Positions 19,244 through 28,600 of a stretch of 64,000 nucleotides of DNA are shown one piece after another. The notes under the pieces are model-generated. The model did no database searches. It worked only from the letters and a program-made list of their open reading frames with translations, and was not told where the DNA came from. The stretch comes from Capsulimonas corticalis (GTDB lineage: Bacteria; Armatimonadota; Armatimonadia; Armatimonadales; Capsulimonadaceae). The position numbers and the translations under genes were made by a program. The DNA lies in NCBI RefSeq assembly GCF_003574315.2, contig NZ_AP025739.1, positions 4,092,001 through 4,156,000 of the forward strand. Direction: 5' to 3'. Position 1 is the first letter of the stretch, and the number at the start of each line of letters is the position of its first letter.

Positions 19244-19989
19244 CACAGACCCTGCACATCCTCCACACCAACGATTTTCACAACCACCTGACGGATGAAC
19301 AGGCTCAGTTTATCGCGCGCAATAAGGCCGAGCTGGACAATGTGCTGCTGCTCGACGCCGGCGACGCCATCTCGGCGGGCAATGTCGGCGTGCGCGTCGG
19401 CGGCGAACCCATCCTCGTTCGGATGTCCGAGACGGGGTATGACGCCATGACGATGGGCAACCGCGAGTTTCACGTCGCCGATACGCTGCTGCGCACGAAG
19501 ATCAATCGCGCCGCGTTTCCCATTCTGTGCGCGAATATCCGATGGCGCGAAGACCGGGGCGAAACGCTGCCGACCGCGCCGTCGGTCGTGAAGACGCTGC
19601 CCAATGGCCTGCGCGTGGGGATCTTCGGCGTCACGGTCCCCATGGTCACGGAAAAGATGGCGGCGCGCATCGTCAGCGCGTTTTTGTTTGACGATCCCCT
19701 AACCGTCGCCCGGCGCGAGATCGAGCGTCTGCGGCCAGACGTCGATGTCTTGATCGCCCTGACGCATATCGGTGTGAAAGAAGATCGCCGCGTGGCCGCC
19801 GCCTGTCCCGAACTGGACTTGTTGATCGGCGGGCATACCCACGTCGTTCTGGAGGAGCCGGAGCGGGTGGGAGAGGTCCCCGTGGTGCAGGCGGGATGGT
19901 TCGGCCACTATCTGGGCCATGTGACGATGACGCTGGACGACGGCAAGGTTTCGTCGGTGACGGGGCGGCTGCTGCCGCTGAAAGGTTGA
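19240..19989 (+). CDS. 5'-nucleotidase-like metallophosphoesterase, catalytic domain only
   Basis: 249 residues, overlapping kdsC by four bases (ATGA). Metallophosphoesterase motifs: LHTNDFHNHL (residues 6-15), LLLDAGDAIS, THIG and GGHTH. It corresponds to the N-terminal catalytic domain of UshA-type nucleotidases; the C-terminal substrate-binding domain is absent and there is no signal peptide. The conserved GNH(E/D) motif reads GNREF, so the catalytic His is replaced by Arg, which may weaken or change activity. Substrate unknown; the operon position suggests a link to envelope sugar phosphate metabolism. Confidence 0.85.
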   Translation: MTQTLHILHTNDFHNHLTDEQAQFIARNKAELDNVLLLDAGDAISAGNVGVRVGGEPILVRMSETGYDAMTMGNREFHVADTLLRTKINRAAFPILCANIRWREDRGETLPTAPSVVKTLPNGLRVGIFGVTVPMVTEKMAARIVSAFLFDDPLTVARREIERLRPDVDVLIALTHIGVKEDRRVAAACPELDLLIGGHTHVVLEEPERVGEVPVVQAGWFGHYLGHVTMTLDDGKVSSVTGRLLPLKG

Positions 19990-19999
19990 CGGGATCGCG

Positions 20000-21946
20000 A
20001 TGCCGCTTCTCATCTTGCCGATTATTTGGATCCTGACCGCCGCCGGCCGGAACCTGACGCGAAAGGTCAAGTTTGCCTCCGAGCCGACCGTGCTGGAGCG
20101 GAATCTGATCGGTTACGCGATTGGTCTTGGCTTGCTCGCCTACGCGATGCTCGCGGTCGGCCTCGCTGGCGCGCTTTACCCGGCGGCGGGCCTCGCGATT
20201 GTCGTCGCGCTGGCGGCGCTCGGCGGCTGCCGCCACCGGGCGATGTTTCAGGAAGCGCGCGAGCGGCTGGCGACGTGTTTCCACCCGCCCGCGCATCTCT
20301 GGGGCATGATCGTCGCGATTGTCGTGTTTGGCGTCGTTTCCTTGATCGGAGACTTCAGCCCGCCGACGCTGTTTCTGAACGGCCCGCCGTCCGACACGCT
20401 GCCGGGCCTCGGTTATACCGAGTGGGACAGTCTTTCCTACCACCTCGCCGATCCCAAGCTCTTTTTGGCGGCGCACCGTATTTACTTCATCCCCTGGGAG
20501 CACCACTCCAACTTCGCCTTCACGGCGGAGATGTGGTACACGCTGGGCTTGATGGCGCACAGCGTTCCGCTCGCAAAGCTTTTCCACCTGACATGCGCCA
20601 TCGGAGCCAGCCTGACGATCTACGCCATTGGGGCGCGGCATTTGGGCGGCAAAGTCGGCGCGCTGGCGGCGGCGCTGTTCGCGTCGCTTCCGATTGTCTT
20701 TTGGGAGGCGGGAACGGCGTACGTGGACCTCGCCGCGACCTTCTTCGTGACGCTGACATTGATGGCGCTCGCCAACGGGATCCTTGGCAAAGACACGCGC
20801 TGGGTGGCGATCGCCGCCTTGATGATGGGGCTGACGCTGAGCGCGAAGGCGACCGCCGTGGCGACGCTCGCGCTGTTCGCCATCGCCGTTTGGGCGTGGC
20901 GCAACAAGAGCCTCGGCGAGAGCGTCCCAAAGTCTCTGGTCGGCGCCGTGAAGTGGGGTCTGACGGCCGTGGCCGTTGGCTCGCCCTGGTTCTTGAAGTC
21001 GATCGCCTATACCGGCAACCCGATCTATCCGTTCTACTACAAGATCTTCGGAGGCAAGTACTGGAGCGCGGATAACGCGGCGACATACGACGCCGCCAAC
21101 GCCCACTTCGGCTTAGGGCGCCAAGCGCTGGATCTGCTGCTGGCCCCGTACAACCTGATCATGTACCCCCTGCCGGGCCATTCTCCGCTCTCATATCTGT
21201 TTTTGGGCAAAGGGCTCGGCGACAAGCCATTCAACGATTTCCAGAGCGAGCTCGTCGCGCTGTCTCCACTGCTGCTGGCCGTTCTCTTTGTCCCGGCGTT
21301 TCGCAAAGGCCAGACTCCGGGACTCATCAAAGCCCTGGGTGCGTTCGCCGCCGTGTCCATTGTCCTCTGGTTCGCCACTACGCAATATCTGCGTTACTTG
21401 CTGCCATTGGTCCCTGTGCTGTGCTTGATCGCCGCCTGGGTGCTGGTTCAGATGCGCGAGGAGCGAACCGTTACTGGCTGGGCGCTGACGGGTTTGGCGG
21501 CGCTCTCATTCGGCTTCTCCGGATTTGTCGGCGTGCGCCTGGCTTCTCTGCAAGCGCCCGTCGCGCTGGGGCAAGTTTCGAACGATGCATACATCGCTTC
21601 GGGGTTCGGCGCGTATCCGGCGCTGCAATACGTCAACACGCAACTGCCGTCGAACGCCAAAATCGTCTTCTACGGCAATCCCTTCGGCTACTACTGCGAC
21701 CGTCCCTATCTGTGGGGCGAAGCCGGCCACAGCACCTACATCCCATATTCGACATTCCAGAGCAAGGATGATTTATTGCGCTGGTATGAAAGCCAGGGCA
21801 TTACCCACGTCCTGGTCAACCCGAAATTCTTTGGACTTGGCCCCGGCCCCGGCTGGAGCGGCTGGGTGTACGATCTGACGGCAGGCTCGTCGCAGCCCAT
21901 CTTCCAGGAGCGCGGGGTTTTGGTGTTTGCGCTGCCGAAATCTTGA
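20000..21946 (+). CDS. Polytopic GT39/PMT-like membrane glycosyltransferase
   Basis: 648 residues with about 12 hydrophobic segments. The loop after the first membrane block has GYTEWDSLSYHLADPKLF, where an acidic residue in a large extracytoplasmic loop is typical of ArnT/PMT-type (GT-C fold) transferases that use polyprenyl-phosphate sugars. The C-terminal soluble region (about residues 520-648: PALQYVNTQLPSNAKIVFYG...) is also common in this group. It starts 10 bases after the phosphoesterase, so it is probably the last gene of the kdsD operon. Sugar and acceptor unknown. Confidence 0.82.
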   Translation: MPLLILPIIWILTAAGRNLTRKVKFASEPTVLERNLIGYAIGLGLLAYAMLAVGLAGALYPAAGLAIVVALAALGGCRHRAMFQEARERLATCFHPPAHLWGMIVAIVVFGVVSLIGDFSPPTLFLNGPPSDTLPGLGYTEWDSLSYHLADPKLFLAAHRIYFIPWEHHSNFAFTAEMWYTLGLMAHSVPLAKLFHLTCAIGASLTIYAIGARHLGGKVGALAAALFASLPIVFWEAGTAYVDLAATFFVTLTLMALANGILGKDTRWVAIAALMMGLTLSAKATAVATLALFAIAVWAWRNKSLGESVPKSLVGAVKWGLTAVAVGSPWFLKSIAYTGNPIYPFYYKIFGGKYWSADNAATYDAANAHFGLGRQALDLLLAPYNLIMYPLPGHSPLSYLFLGKGLGDKPFNDFQSELVALSPLLLAVLFVPAFRKGQTPGLIKALGAFAAVSIVLWFATTQYLRYLLPLVPVLCLIAAWVLVQMREERTVTGWALTGLAALSFGFSGFVGVRLASLQAPVALGQVSNDAYIASGFGAYPALQYVNTQLPSNAKIVFYGNPFGYYCDRPYLWGEAGHSTYIPYSTFQSKDDLLRWYESQGITHVLVNPKFFGLGPGPGWSGWVYDLTAGSSQPIFQERGVLVFALPKS

Positions 21947-22000
21947 CGCAAAAGCTTGGCGATGTCGTGCATTGATGTGTTCGCTTGGTAATCACAGAGC

Positions 22001-22174
22001 GGCCGGCGGTTGAAACCGCGCCTGCAAGCGCGCAGAAGTCCGCCTGTGCGGACTGCATTGTCCTTGCCGATACCGCCGAGGGCGGGGCGTTTCGTGAGGC
22101 GGACACGCCGGCGATTTTGTAGTCCACGCAGGTGGACTTCTGCATACATGCAGGCGCGGTTTCAACTGCCGGCC
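22001..22174. repeat. Palindromic element, family C copy 1
   Basis: 174 bp with 26-bp terminal inverted repeats differing at one base (ends GGCCGGCGGTTGAAACCGCG at 22001 and its complement ending at 22174). Nested inside is an inverted AGTCC(A/G)CC...GGTGGACT block. A second copy lies at 50481-50642. Non-coding; it lies between the two membrane glycosyltransferase genes. Confidence 0.8.
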
Positions 22175-22261
22175 ACTCTTGCTTGCCGTCGTCGTTGCGT
22201 TTATTATTTGGGGACCTTGCGTTGCGTCATTTACGCCAAGGGAATATTTGGTGACGAAATC

Positions 22262-23641
22262 ATGAGTATCGATCTCGAACACAACGGCCCGGCGCCGTTT
22301 TCCATGACGCGGGGCCTCTGGGCGATGCTCTTTGGCGTGCTGGCGTTGTTTGTCGTGCTGGCCGTCGCCTACAGTCAGGTGACGCCGGCGGGGGTGGCCG
22401 AGCAGCACAACGCCGATGAAAATGCGCATATCGCTTACGTGCAGACGCTGGCGAGCGGGCATTTGCCGGTCTTTAAAGTCGGGGGCGCCGATTACGAAGC
22501 CCATCAGCCGCCCCTGTATTACGTTCTTGCGGCGCCGGCGTACCTCGCGACGCGCGGGGCGGACGCGGCGACGCAGGCGCGGGCCATGCGGCTGGTGTCC
22601 ATCGTGATCGGCGCTTTGATCGTATTGGTTGCGTTCTTTTGCACGCGGGAGATCCTGCCGCGCGCGCCGGGGGCGGCGCTGGCGGTGGCGGCGTTTATCG
22701 CGCTGCTGCCCGGATTCCTGGCGATTAGCGCGTCCGTCACGAACGACACGCTGACGATGCTCGTGATTGGCGTGGGGCTTTTCCTGACCGCGCGTCTGGC
22801 GCGCTGGAGTCAGACCGAGGATGTCGCGGACAAATCAAAGCTGCTCTACCAAGAGGCGGCGCTGATCGGTTTGGTCCTGGGGCTGGGCGTGCTGACGAAG
22901 ACGCTGACCGCGCCGCTGTTTCCGACGGTGATCTTCGCCTTTCTGCTTCTGGCGTACGGGAAGCGGCTGACGGGACAGCAGGCGCTGGTGTCCGTCGTGA
23001 TCTCCTGCGGCGTCGGCGTGCTGGTCGCCCTGCCCTGGCTCATGCGCAACAATGCGCTTTACGGCGACCCCATCGCCTCCCATCTCTTCCAAACGGCGTT
23101 CAACGACACGCGCTTTACCATGACCGCCGATATCATGATGCGTGTCTTCGGCGGGTTCAATGATTACCTGCGCGTTGTGTTCCAGTGGGCGTTTGCATCT
23201 TACTGGGGTGGCTTTGATTCGATGCGCGCCTTCTGGGGATTGGATCCACACAAGAAAGGCCCGAACTTTGGACGCGGTCCGGCGGAGATCTATACGGTGC
23301 TGGCGCTGATTTGTCTGGCGGCCGTGATCGGCCTCGCGCGCGGCGTGAAGTCCGTCAAGGGCGACGGGGCGGCGACGGCGATGCTGGGCGCCTGCGCGGC
23401 GCTGACGGCGTTCACGCTGATCGCCTTCATGCAGTTCAATTTGACCTATTTCCAGTGCCAGGGACGGTATTGGTATCCGGCGGTTTACCCGCTGACTCTC
23501 TTCTTTGTGGCGGGATGGCGCGGCCTGCTGTCGCAGGATCAGGCGCGGCGCGGGGCGTATGTTGTCGCCGCGGCCGGGATGGTCGGCCTGAATATCTATA
23601 CGATCGCCGCGCTGCTGATCCCACGGTTCGCCGGGGGATAG
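22262..23641 (+). CDS. Second polytopic GT39/ArnT-like membrane glycosyltransferase
   Basis: 459 residues from ATG 22262 (MSIDLEHNGP); an in-frame extension upstream would run into the palindromic element and is rejected. One membrane helix (about 20-40) is followed by a loop with HNADENAHIAYVQTLASGHL and YEAHQPPLYYVLAAP, the acidic and QPPLYY signatures of GT-C glycosyltransferases, and then about ten more helices. It is likely to transfer a sugar from a polyprenyl-phosphate donor. It is separated from the previous GT by family C copy 1. Confidence 0.82.
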   Translation: MSIDLEHNGPAPFSMTRGLWAMLFGVLALFVVLAVAYSQVTPAGVAEQHNADENAHIAYVQTLASGHLPVFKVGGADYEAHQPPLYYVLAAPAYLATRGADAATQARAMRLVSIVIGALIVLVAFFCTREILPRAPGAALAVAAFIALLPGFLAISASVTNDTLTMLVIGVGLFLTARLARWSQTEDVADKSKLLYQEAALIGLVLGLGVLTKTLTAPLFPTVIFAFLLLAYGKRLTGQQALVSVVISCGVGVLVALPWLMRNNALYGDPIASHLFQTAFNDTRFTMTADIMMRVFGGFNDYLRVVFQWAFASYWGGFDSMRAFWGLDPHKKGPNFGRGPAEIYTVLALICLAAVIGLARGVKSVKGDGAATAMLGACAALTAFTLIAFMQFNLTYFQCQGRYWYPAVYPLTLFFVAGWRGLLSQDQARRGAYVVAAAGMVGLNIYTIAALLIPRFAGG

Positions 23642-23644
23642 CGG

Positions 23645-23650
23645 GTATAA
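23645..23650 (+). promoter_or_regulatory. -10 element for the tRNA-Glu-like gene
   Basis: TATAAT 17 bases upstream of the tRNA 5' end, only four bases after the preceding stop codon, so its -35 would fall inside the glycosyltransferase gene. It argues that the tRNA-like gene is still transcribed. Confidence 0.55.
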
Positions 23651-23667
23651 TCGTGTCAGCCCAATGT

Positions 23668-23747
23668 GGCCCATTCGTCTAGGCAGGCCCAGGACGTCAC
23701 GCTTCTCGGCGTGGAAACAGGTGGTTCAAATCCCCTATGGGCTACCA
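23668..23747 (+). tRNA. tRNA-Glu-like gene with irregular anticodon arm
   Basis: 80 bases including encoded CCA. The acceptor stem GGCCCAT/ATGGGCT, the D-arm (GTCTAG...AGGAC) and the T-loop TTCAAAT match bacterial tRNA-Glu. The anticodon arm is odd: the only good 5-bp stem, CACGC/GCGTG, encloses a 6-base loop TTCTCG; opening its top pair gives an 8-base loop CTTCTCGG. The anticodon could be CTC or TTC (Glu), less likely TCT (Arg). The T-stem has a T-C mismatch in its middle pair. It may be a pseudo-tRNA, a specialised tRNA or a sequence error; Glu identity rests on the D-arm and acceptor. Confidence 0.6.
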
Positions 23748-23783
23748 GATCGCGCTAGCGGCGCTATTCTCCGAACAATTGAG

Positions 23784-23813
23784 TTGACGGGAATCGGCTT
23801 TTCCGGTTATAAT
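23784..23813 (+). promoter_or_regulatory. Promoter of pyk
   Basis: TTGACG (23784-23789) and TATAAT (23808-23813) with an 18-base spacer. The leader to the pyk ATG is about 107 bases and contains a terminator-like hairpin. Confidence 0.75.
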
Positions 23814-23842
23814 ACCGCTAGGAGAGCGAATCCCCTGATTTT

Positions 23843-23871
23843 ACGTCGGGACCACTGCTCCCGACGTTTTT
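23843..23871 (+). terminator. Terminator-like hairpin in the pyk leader (possible attenuator)
   Basis: ACGTCGGGA (23843-23851) pairs perfectly with TCCCGACGT (23859-23867) around a 7-base loop, followed by TTTTT. It lies downstream of the pyk promoter and 55 bases before the pyk ATG, so it could cut transcription early unless an alternative fold forms. Confidence 0.65.
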
Positions 23872-23926
23872 CCGTCATCGAGTCGCCCCGTGGCGTCTCT
23901 TTACAGATTTTAGAGTTTTCACCGAC

Positions 23927-25369
<1,443 letters not shown>

Positions 25370-25426
25370 CGCGGGATCGGACAACCGACCGCGTCGAATT
25401 CGTGTTCGCCGACTGAGGACACCGCC

Positions 25427-25909
25427 ATCGACCGCCACAGCAGTAAACATCGTGACGAGCAGGGAACAACGGTCCGCGCCAAGCGCACCGGACGCAGGCG
25501 TCCGCGCCGCATCCTGGGCCTTTGGGCGCGCCTCGCTCTGATCACCGTGTTCATTGGAATGCTGATGGCCGCCGCGGTGGCGCTGGTGGCGAAGGCGATC
25601 CGTCCGTACCGCGAGGCGAGCATCCAAAGCAGCCAGCTGGCGGATTCCAACGGACAGATCCAGAGTCTTGATGCGGAGAATGCGGCCCTGCGCCGCCGCA
25701 TCGCCTATTTGCAAACTTCGGAAGGCGAGATGAGCGAAGCCCGTAAAATGGGCTATTTGCGCCCGGGAGAGATCCCCATCGTGGTGGAGGGCGCCGCGAC
25801 CTCGTGGTCGGACGCGCCCGTCCAGCCCTCGCCTTCCCCCGCGCAGAATAACTTTCGCGAACGCGCCCAGCACTTCTGGCGCTCGCTGACAGGCCTGCGC
25901 TCTCACTAA
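25427..25909 (+). CDS. FtsB/DivIC-like small membrane protein, unusual start
   Basis: A basic cytoplasmic N-terminus (rich in Arg/Lys), one membrane helix (around ALITVFIGMLMAAAVALVA) and a short coiled coil (IQSLDAENAALRRRIAYLQT) match the FtsB/DivIC layout of division proteins. The frame is open upstream of the first GTG (25547), but that GTG would begin inside the membrane helix and remove the positive N-terminus. The only Shine-Dalgarno-placed codon is ATC 25427, 7 bases after GAGGA, giving 160 residues. The start is therefore uncertain: 25427 if ATC is used, otherwise 25547 (120 residues). RNase G follows after 15 bases. Confidence 0.65.
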   Translation: MDRHSSKHRDEQGTTVRAKRTGRRRPRRILGLWARLALITVFIGMLMAAAVALVAKAIRPYREASIQSSQLADSNGQIQSLDAENAALRRRIAYLQTSEGEMSEARKMGYLRPGEIPIVVEGAATSWSDAPVQPSPSPAQNNFRERAQHFWRSLTGLRSH

Positions 25910-25924
25910 CTAAGAGAGTTTTGG

Positions 25925-27730
25925 ATGGCTAAAGAAATTATCGTCAACGTCGGACACCGCGAGACACGGATCGCGGTGCTCGACGATAAGCTGCTCGTGG
26001 AGCTCCATGTGGAGCGCGAGCAGCGTGTTGTCGGCAACCTGTACAAGGCGAAAGTGGATAACGTGCTGCAAGGCATGGACGCCGCGTTCGTCGAGATCGG
26101 TCTGGAGCGCAATGCGTTTCTCTACGTCGCGGACATTCTGCCCGAAGACGACGAAGAGGGCGGGGGACGCTTCCGTGGCCGTGACCGCCGCGACCTTCAT
26201 ATCAAGGATTTGGTTCAGCGCGGCGATCAGCTGCTCGTGCAGGTCGTCAAAGGCCCGCGCGGCACCAAAGGCTCCCGCGTCTCCACCCGTGTCTCCCTTC
26301 CCGGCCGCTTCCTCGTCCTCATGCCCGAGGCTAACAACCTGGGCGTCTCCCGCAAAATCGACGAAAGCAAAGAGCGCGACCGTCTGAAAAAGATCGTGCA
26401 GAGCTTCCGCGAACCGGGCTTCGGCGTCATCGTGCGCACGGAAGCCGAGGGACGCGGCGCCGCCGAACTGCGCCAGGACTACTTAATGCTCACGGAGACA
26501 TGGCGCGAAGTCCAGGCCAAGTCCAAGACGACGCAGGCGCCCGCCCTGATCCATCAGGACATGGGCCTGGTCTACAAAATCCTGCGCGACGCCTTCGGTT
26601 CGGACATCGGCCGCCTGGTCATCGATTCGCCGACGGACTACGCTCAGGCGCACGAAATTATCTCCCGCATCTCCCCCGATCTTCAGGACCGGATCGAGCT
26701 TTACGATGGCGAAAAGCCGATCTTCGAGTTCTTTAAGATCGAGGACGACATCGAGCGCCTGCTGCGCCGCAAGGTTCCGCTGAAGTCCGGCGGCTCGCTG
26801 ATCATCGATCAGACCGAAGCGCTGGTCTCCATCGACGTCAACAGCGGCAAGTTCACCGGCACCACCGGCCTTGCCGATACGATTTTGAAAACCAATCTTG
26901 AAGCCACGGAAGAGATCGCCCGCCAGCTGCGCCTGCGCGACCTGGGCGGCATGATCATTCTGGACTTTATCGACATGGACAGTCCCCGGGACAAGAAGAC
27001 CGTCATGGACGCCTTCGTGAAGGCGCTGAAGGACGACCGCTCCCGCACTAAGATTTCCAGCATCTCCGCCCTCGGCCTCATCGAGATGACGCGCAAGCGC
27101 ACCGGCGAGACCGTCGACACGGCGATGACCGAGATTTGCCCGTACTGCCACGGCCTGGGCCGCGTTGACAGCGCCGAGACCGTCTCGCTGAGCGTCGAGC
27201 GCGAACTGCGCCGCCTGGCCGCCACCACCCAGAGCGAAGCCTTCGTGGTCACCGCGCACCCGGATGTCGCCGCGCACCTCGTCGGCGCGCAGGGCGAAGA
27301 CCTGGAGATCCTGGAGCGCCAGCTGCGCCGTTCGATCTATGTCCGCTCCGGCCCGTCCTGGCACCACGTCGAGAAGTACGACATCGATCAAACGTCGATC
27401 CAAAAAGTCGAGCAGACTCTCGCCGTTCCGCGGCGGGGGCAGGTTGTCGAATGCGTCGTCTCCCGCGACGATCCGCATGGCGAGCGCGCTCCCTGGGCGA
27501 TCTCGTACCTCCTGCCGCAGCGCGCCTTCCAGGTGGACCTCGCCAACGGCGCCAAGTACGCCGGCCAAACCGTCCGCGTCCGCCTGACGGACGTCCGCCG
27601 CTCCATCGCCATCGGTGAAGTCGTCGGCGGCGCCTCCAAGGGCGGCAGCCGCGAGAACAGCAATGGCGGCAACGAACGAACCGGCGGCGGCGAACGCCAC
27701 CAGCCGCGCGAGCGGACGCCTTCGAATTAA
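25925..27730 (+). CDS. rng: Ribonuclease E/G family endoribonuclease
   Basis: 601 residues. An S1-type RNA-binding domain (about 35-120) is followed by the catalytic DNase I-like region, whose magnesium-binding Asp residues are in LVSIDVNSGKF and IILDFIDMD, and the zinc-link CPYCHGLGRV near residue 405. It lacks the long RNase E scaffold tail but has a C-terminal Gly/Asn/Arg-rich disordered tail (last 35 residues). It processes rRNA and initiates mRNA decay. The gene order before rplU-rpmA is common in bacteria. AAGAGAG precedes ATG 25925. Confidence 0.95.
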   Translation: MAKEIIVNVGHRETRIAVLDDKLLVELHVEREQRVVGNLYKAKVDNVLQGMDAAFVEIGLERNAFLYVADILPEDDEEGGGRFRGRDRRDLHIKDLVQRGDQLLVQVVKGPRGTKGSRVSTRVSLPGRFLVLMPEANNLGVSRKIDESKERDRLKKIVQSFREPGFGVIVRTEAEGRGAAELRQDYLMLTETWREVQAKSKTTQAPALIHQDMGLVYKILRDAFGSDIGRLVIDSPTDYAQAHEIISRISPDLQDRIELYDGEKPIFEFFKIEDDIERLLRRKVPLKSGGSLIIDQTEALVSIDVNSGKFTGTTGLADTILKTNLEATEEIARQLRLRDLGGMIILDFIDMDSPRDKKTVMDAFVKALKDDRSRTKISSISALGLIEMTRKRTGETVDTAMTEICPYCHGLGRVDSAETVSLSVERELRRLAATTQSEAFVVTAHPDVAAHLVGAQGEDLEILERQLRRSIYVRSGPSWHHVEKYDIDQTSIQKVEQTLAVPRRGQVVECVVSRDDPHGERAPWAISYLLPQRAFQVDLANGAKYAGQTVRVRLTDVRRSIAIGEVVGGASKGGSRENSNGGNERTGGGERHQPRERTPSN

Positions 27731-27735
27731 AGATT

Positions 27736-27779
27736 TGCGCTAAAACTCAACGCTATATTTTGGGTTTTGGCGCATTTTT
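27736..27779 (+). terminator. Intrinsic terminator after rng
   Basis: A 15-bp stem (27736-27750 with 27760-27774, including three G-T pairs) around a 9-base loop, followed by TTTTT. It separates rng from the ribosomal protein genes. Confidence 0.85.
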
Positions 27780-27824
27780 GTGCGTGTTTCACGCCATTCA
27801 CAGTAAATATATGACCATTAACCC

Positions 27825-27854
27825 TTGACAACGGCTGGTCGTTTCTGTCATACT
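27825..27854 (+). promoter_or_regulatory. Promoter of rplU-rpmA
   Basis: TTGACA (27825-27830) and CATACT (27849-27854), 18-base spacer. The leader to rplU is about 33 bases. A direct copy of the motif ACTAGCCGTTGTC follows and may be a ribosomal-protein control region, but no specific structure is recognised. Confidence 0.65.
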
Positions 27855-27893
27855 ACTAGCCGTTGTCTTGTTGATTGCGAAAGGAAACGAAGC

Positions 27894-28208
27894 ATGTACG
27901 CTATCGTCCGCGCCGGCGGAAAGCAATATCGAGTAGAAGAAAAGAACATTATCGCGGTCGATAAGTTCGAAGGCGCCGCTGGCGACACTGTCACCCTGGG
28001 CGAGGTGCTTTTCATCGGCGGGAATGATAACCCCCAGTGGGGCGTCCCTGTCGTTTCGGGAGCGACTGTCACCGCGAAGATCCTGGCCCAAGCCAAAGCG
28101 AAGAAGATCGACGCCTTCACCTATAAGGCGAAGAAGAACGTCCGCAAGCATTGGGGACATCGCCAGCAGATCACGCGTGTGCAGATCGAGTCCATCAGCG
28201 CCGGCTAA
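27894..28208 (+). CDS. rplU: 50S ribosomal protein L21
   Basis: 104 residues, normal length. Starts [14 protein letters not shown] and contains the conserved [12 protein letters not shown] segment of L21. ATG 27894 is preceded by AAGGA at good spacing; the upstream in-frame ATG lies in the promoter and is rejected. Binds 23S rRNA in the large subunit. Forms an operon with rpmA 51 bases downstream. Confidence 0.97.
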   Translation: MYAIVRAGGKQYRVEEKNIIAVDKFEGAAGDTVTLGEVLFIGGNDNPQWGVPVVSGATVTAKILAQAKAKKIDAFTYKAKKNVRKHWGHRQQITRVQIESISAG

Positions 28209-28259
28209 TCGCCGTTTGCGTTGGTTCGTTCGCCATTATTTAAATCAGGAGAGTTTACC

Positions 28260-28526
28260 ATGGCCCATAAAAAGGGCGTCGGGTCGACACGAAACGGCCG
28301 CGACAGCAACCCCAAGATGCTCGGTGTGAAGGAATTCGCCGGCGAAGAAGTTCGTGCGGGCAACATCTTGCTCCGCCAGCGCGGCACCCAGTTCGATCCC
28401 GGCGTCAACGTCGGCATGGGCCGGGACCACACCCTGTACTCCTTGATCGACGGCTTCGTCGAGTTCGAGGGGCACAGCAAGGCCACCCGCCGCATCAGCG
28501 TTTACCCGGAGCGCGTCCAGCACTAA
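28260..28526 (+). CDS. rpmA: 50S ribosomal protein L27
   Basis: 88 residues. The N-terminus [16 protein letters not shown] is the standard L27 start that reaches the peptidyl-transferase centre, without the cleaved pre-sequence seen in many Firmicutes. AGGAGAG precedes the ATG. Last gene of the rplU-rpmA operon; obgE, the frequent next gene, is absent and a terminator follows. Confidence 0.97.
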   Translation: MAHKKGVGSTRNGRDSNPKMLGVKEFAGEEVRAGNILLRQRGTQFDPGVNVGMGRDHTLYSLIDGFVEFEGHSKATRRISVYPERVQH

Positions 28527-28544
28527 GCGCCCACAAAAAGATTG

Positions 28545-28575
28545 AGCCCCGTCGCTATGCGACGGGGCTTTTCTT
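28545..28575 (+). terminator. Intrinsic terminator of rplU-rpmA
   Basis: AGCCCCGTCGC pairs with GCGACGGGGCT across a 3-base loop, followed by TTTTCTT. It lies 18 bases after the rpmA stop codon. Confidence 0.92.
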
Positions 28576-28600
28576 ATTGGGGTGAGGGGCTCCCTCTTCG

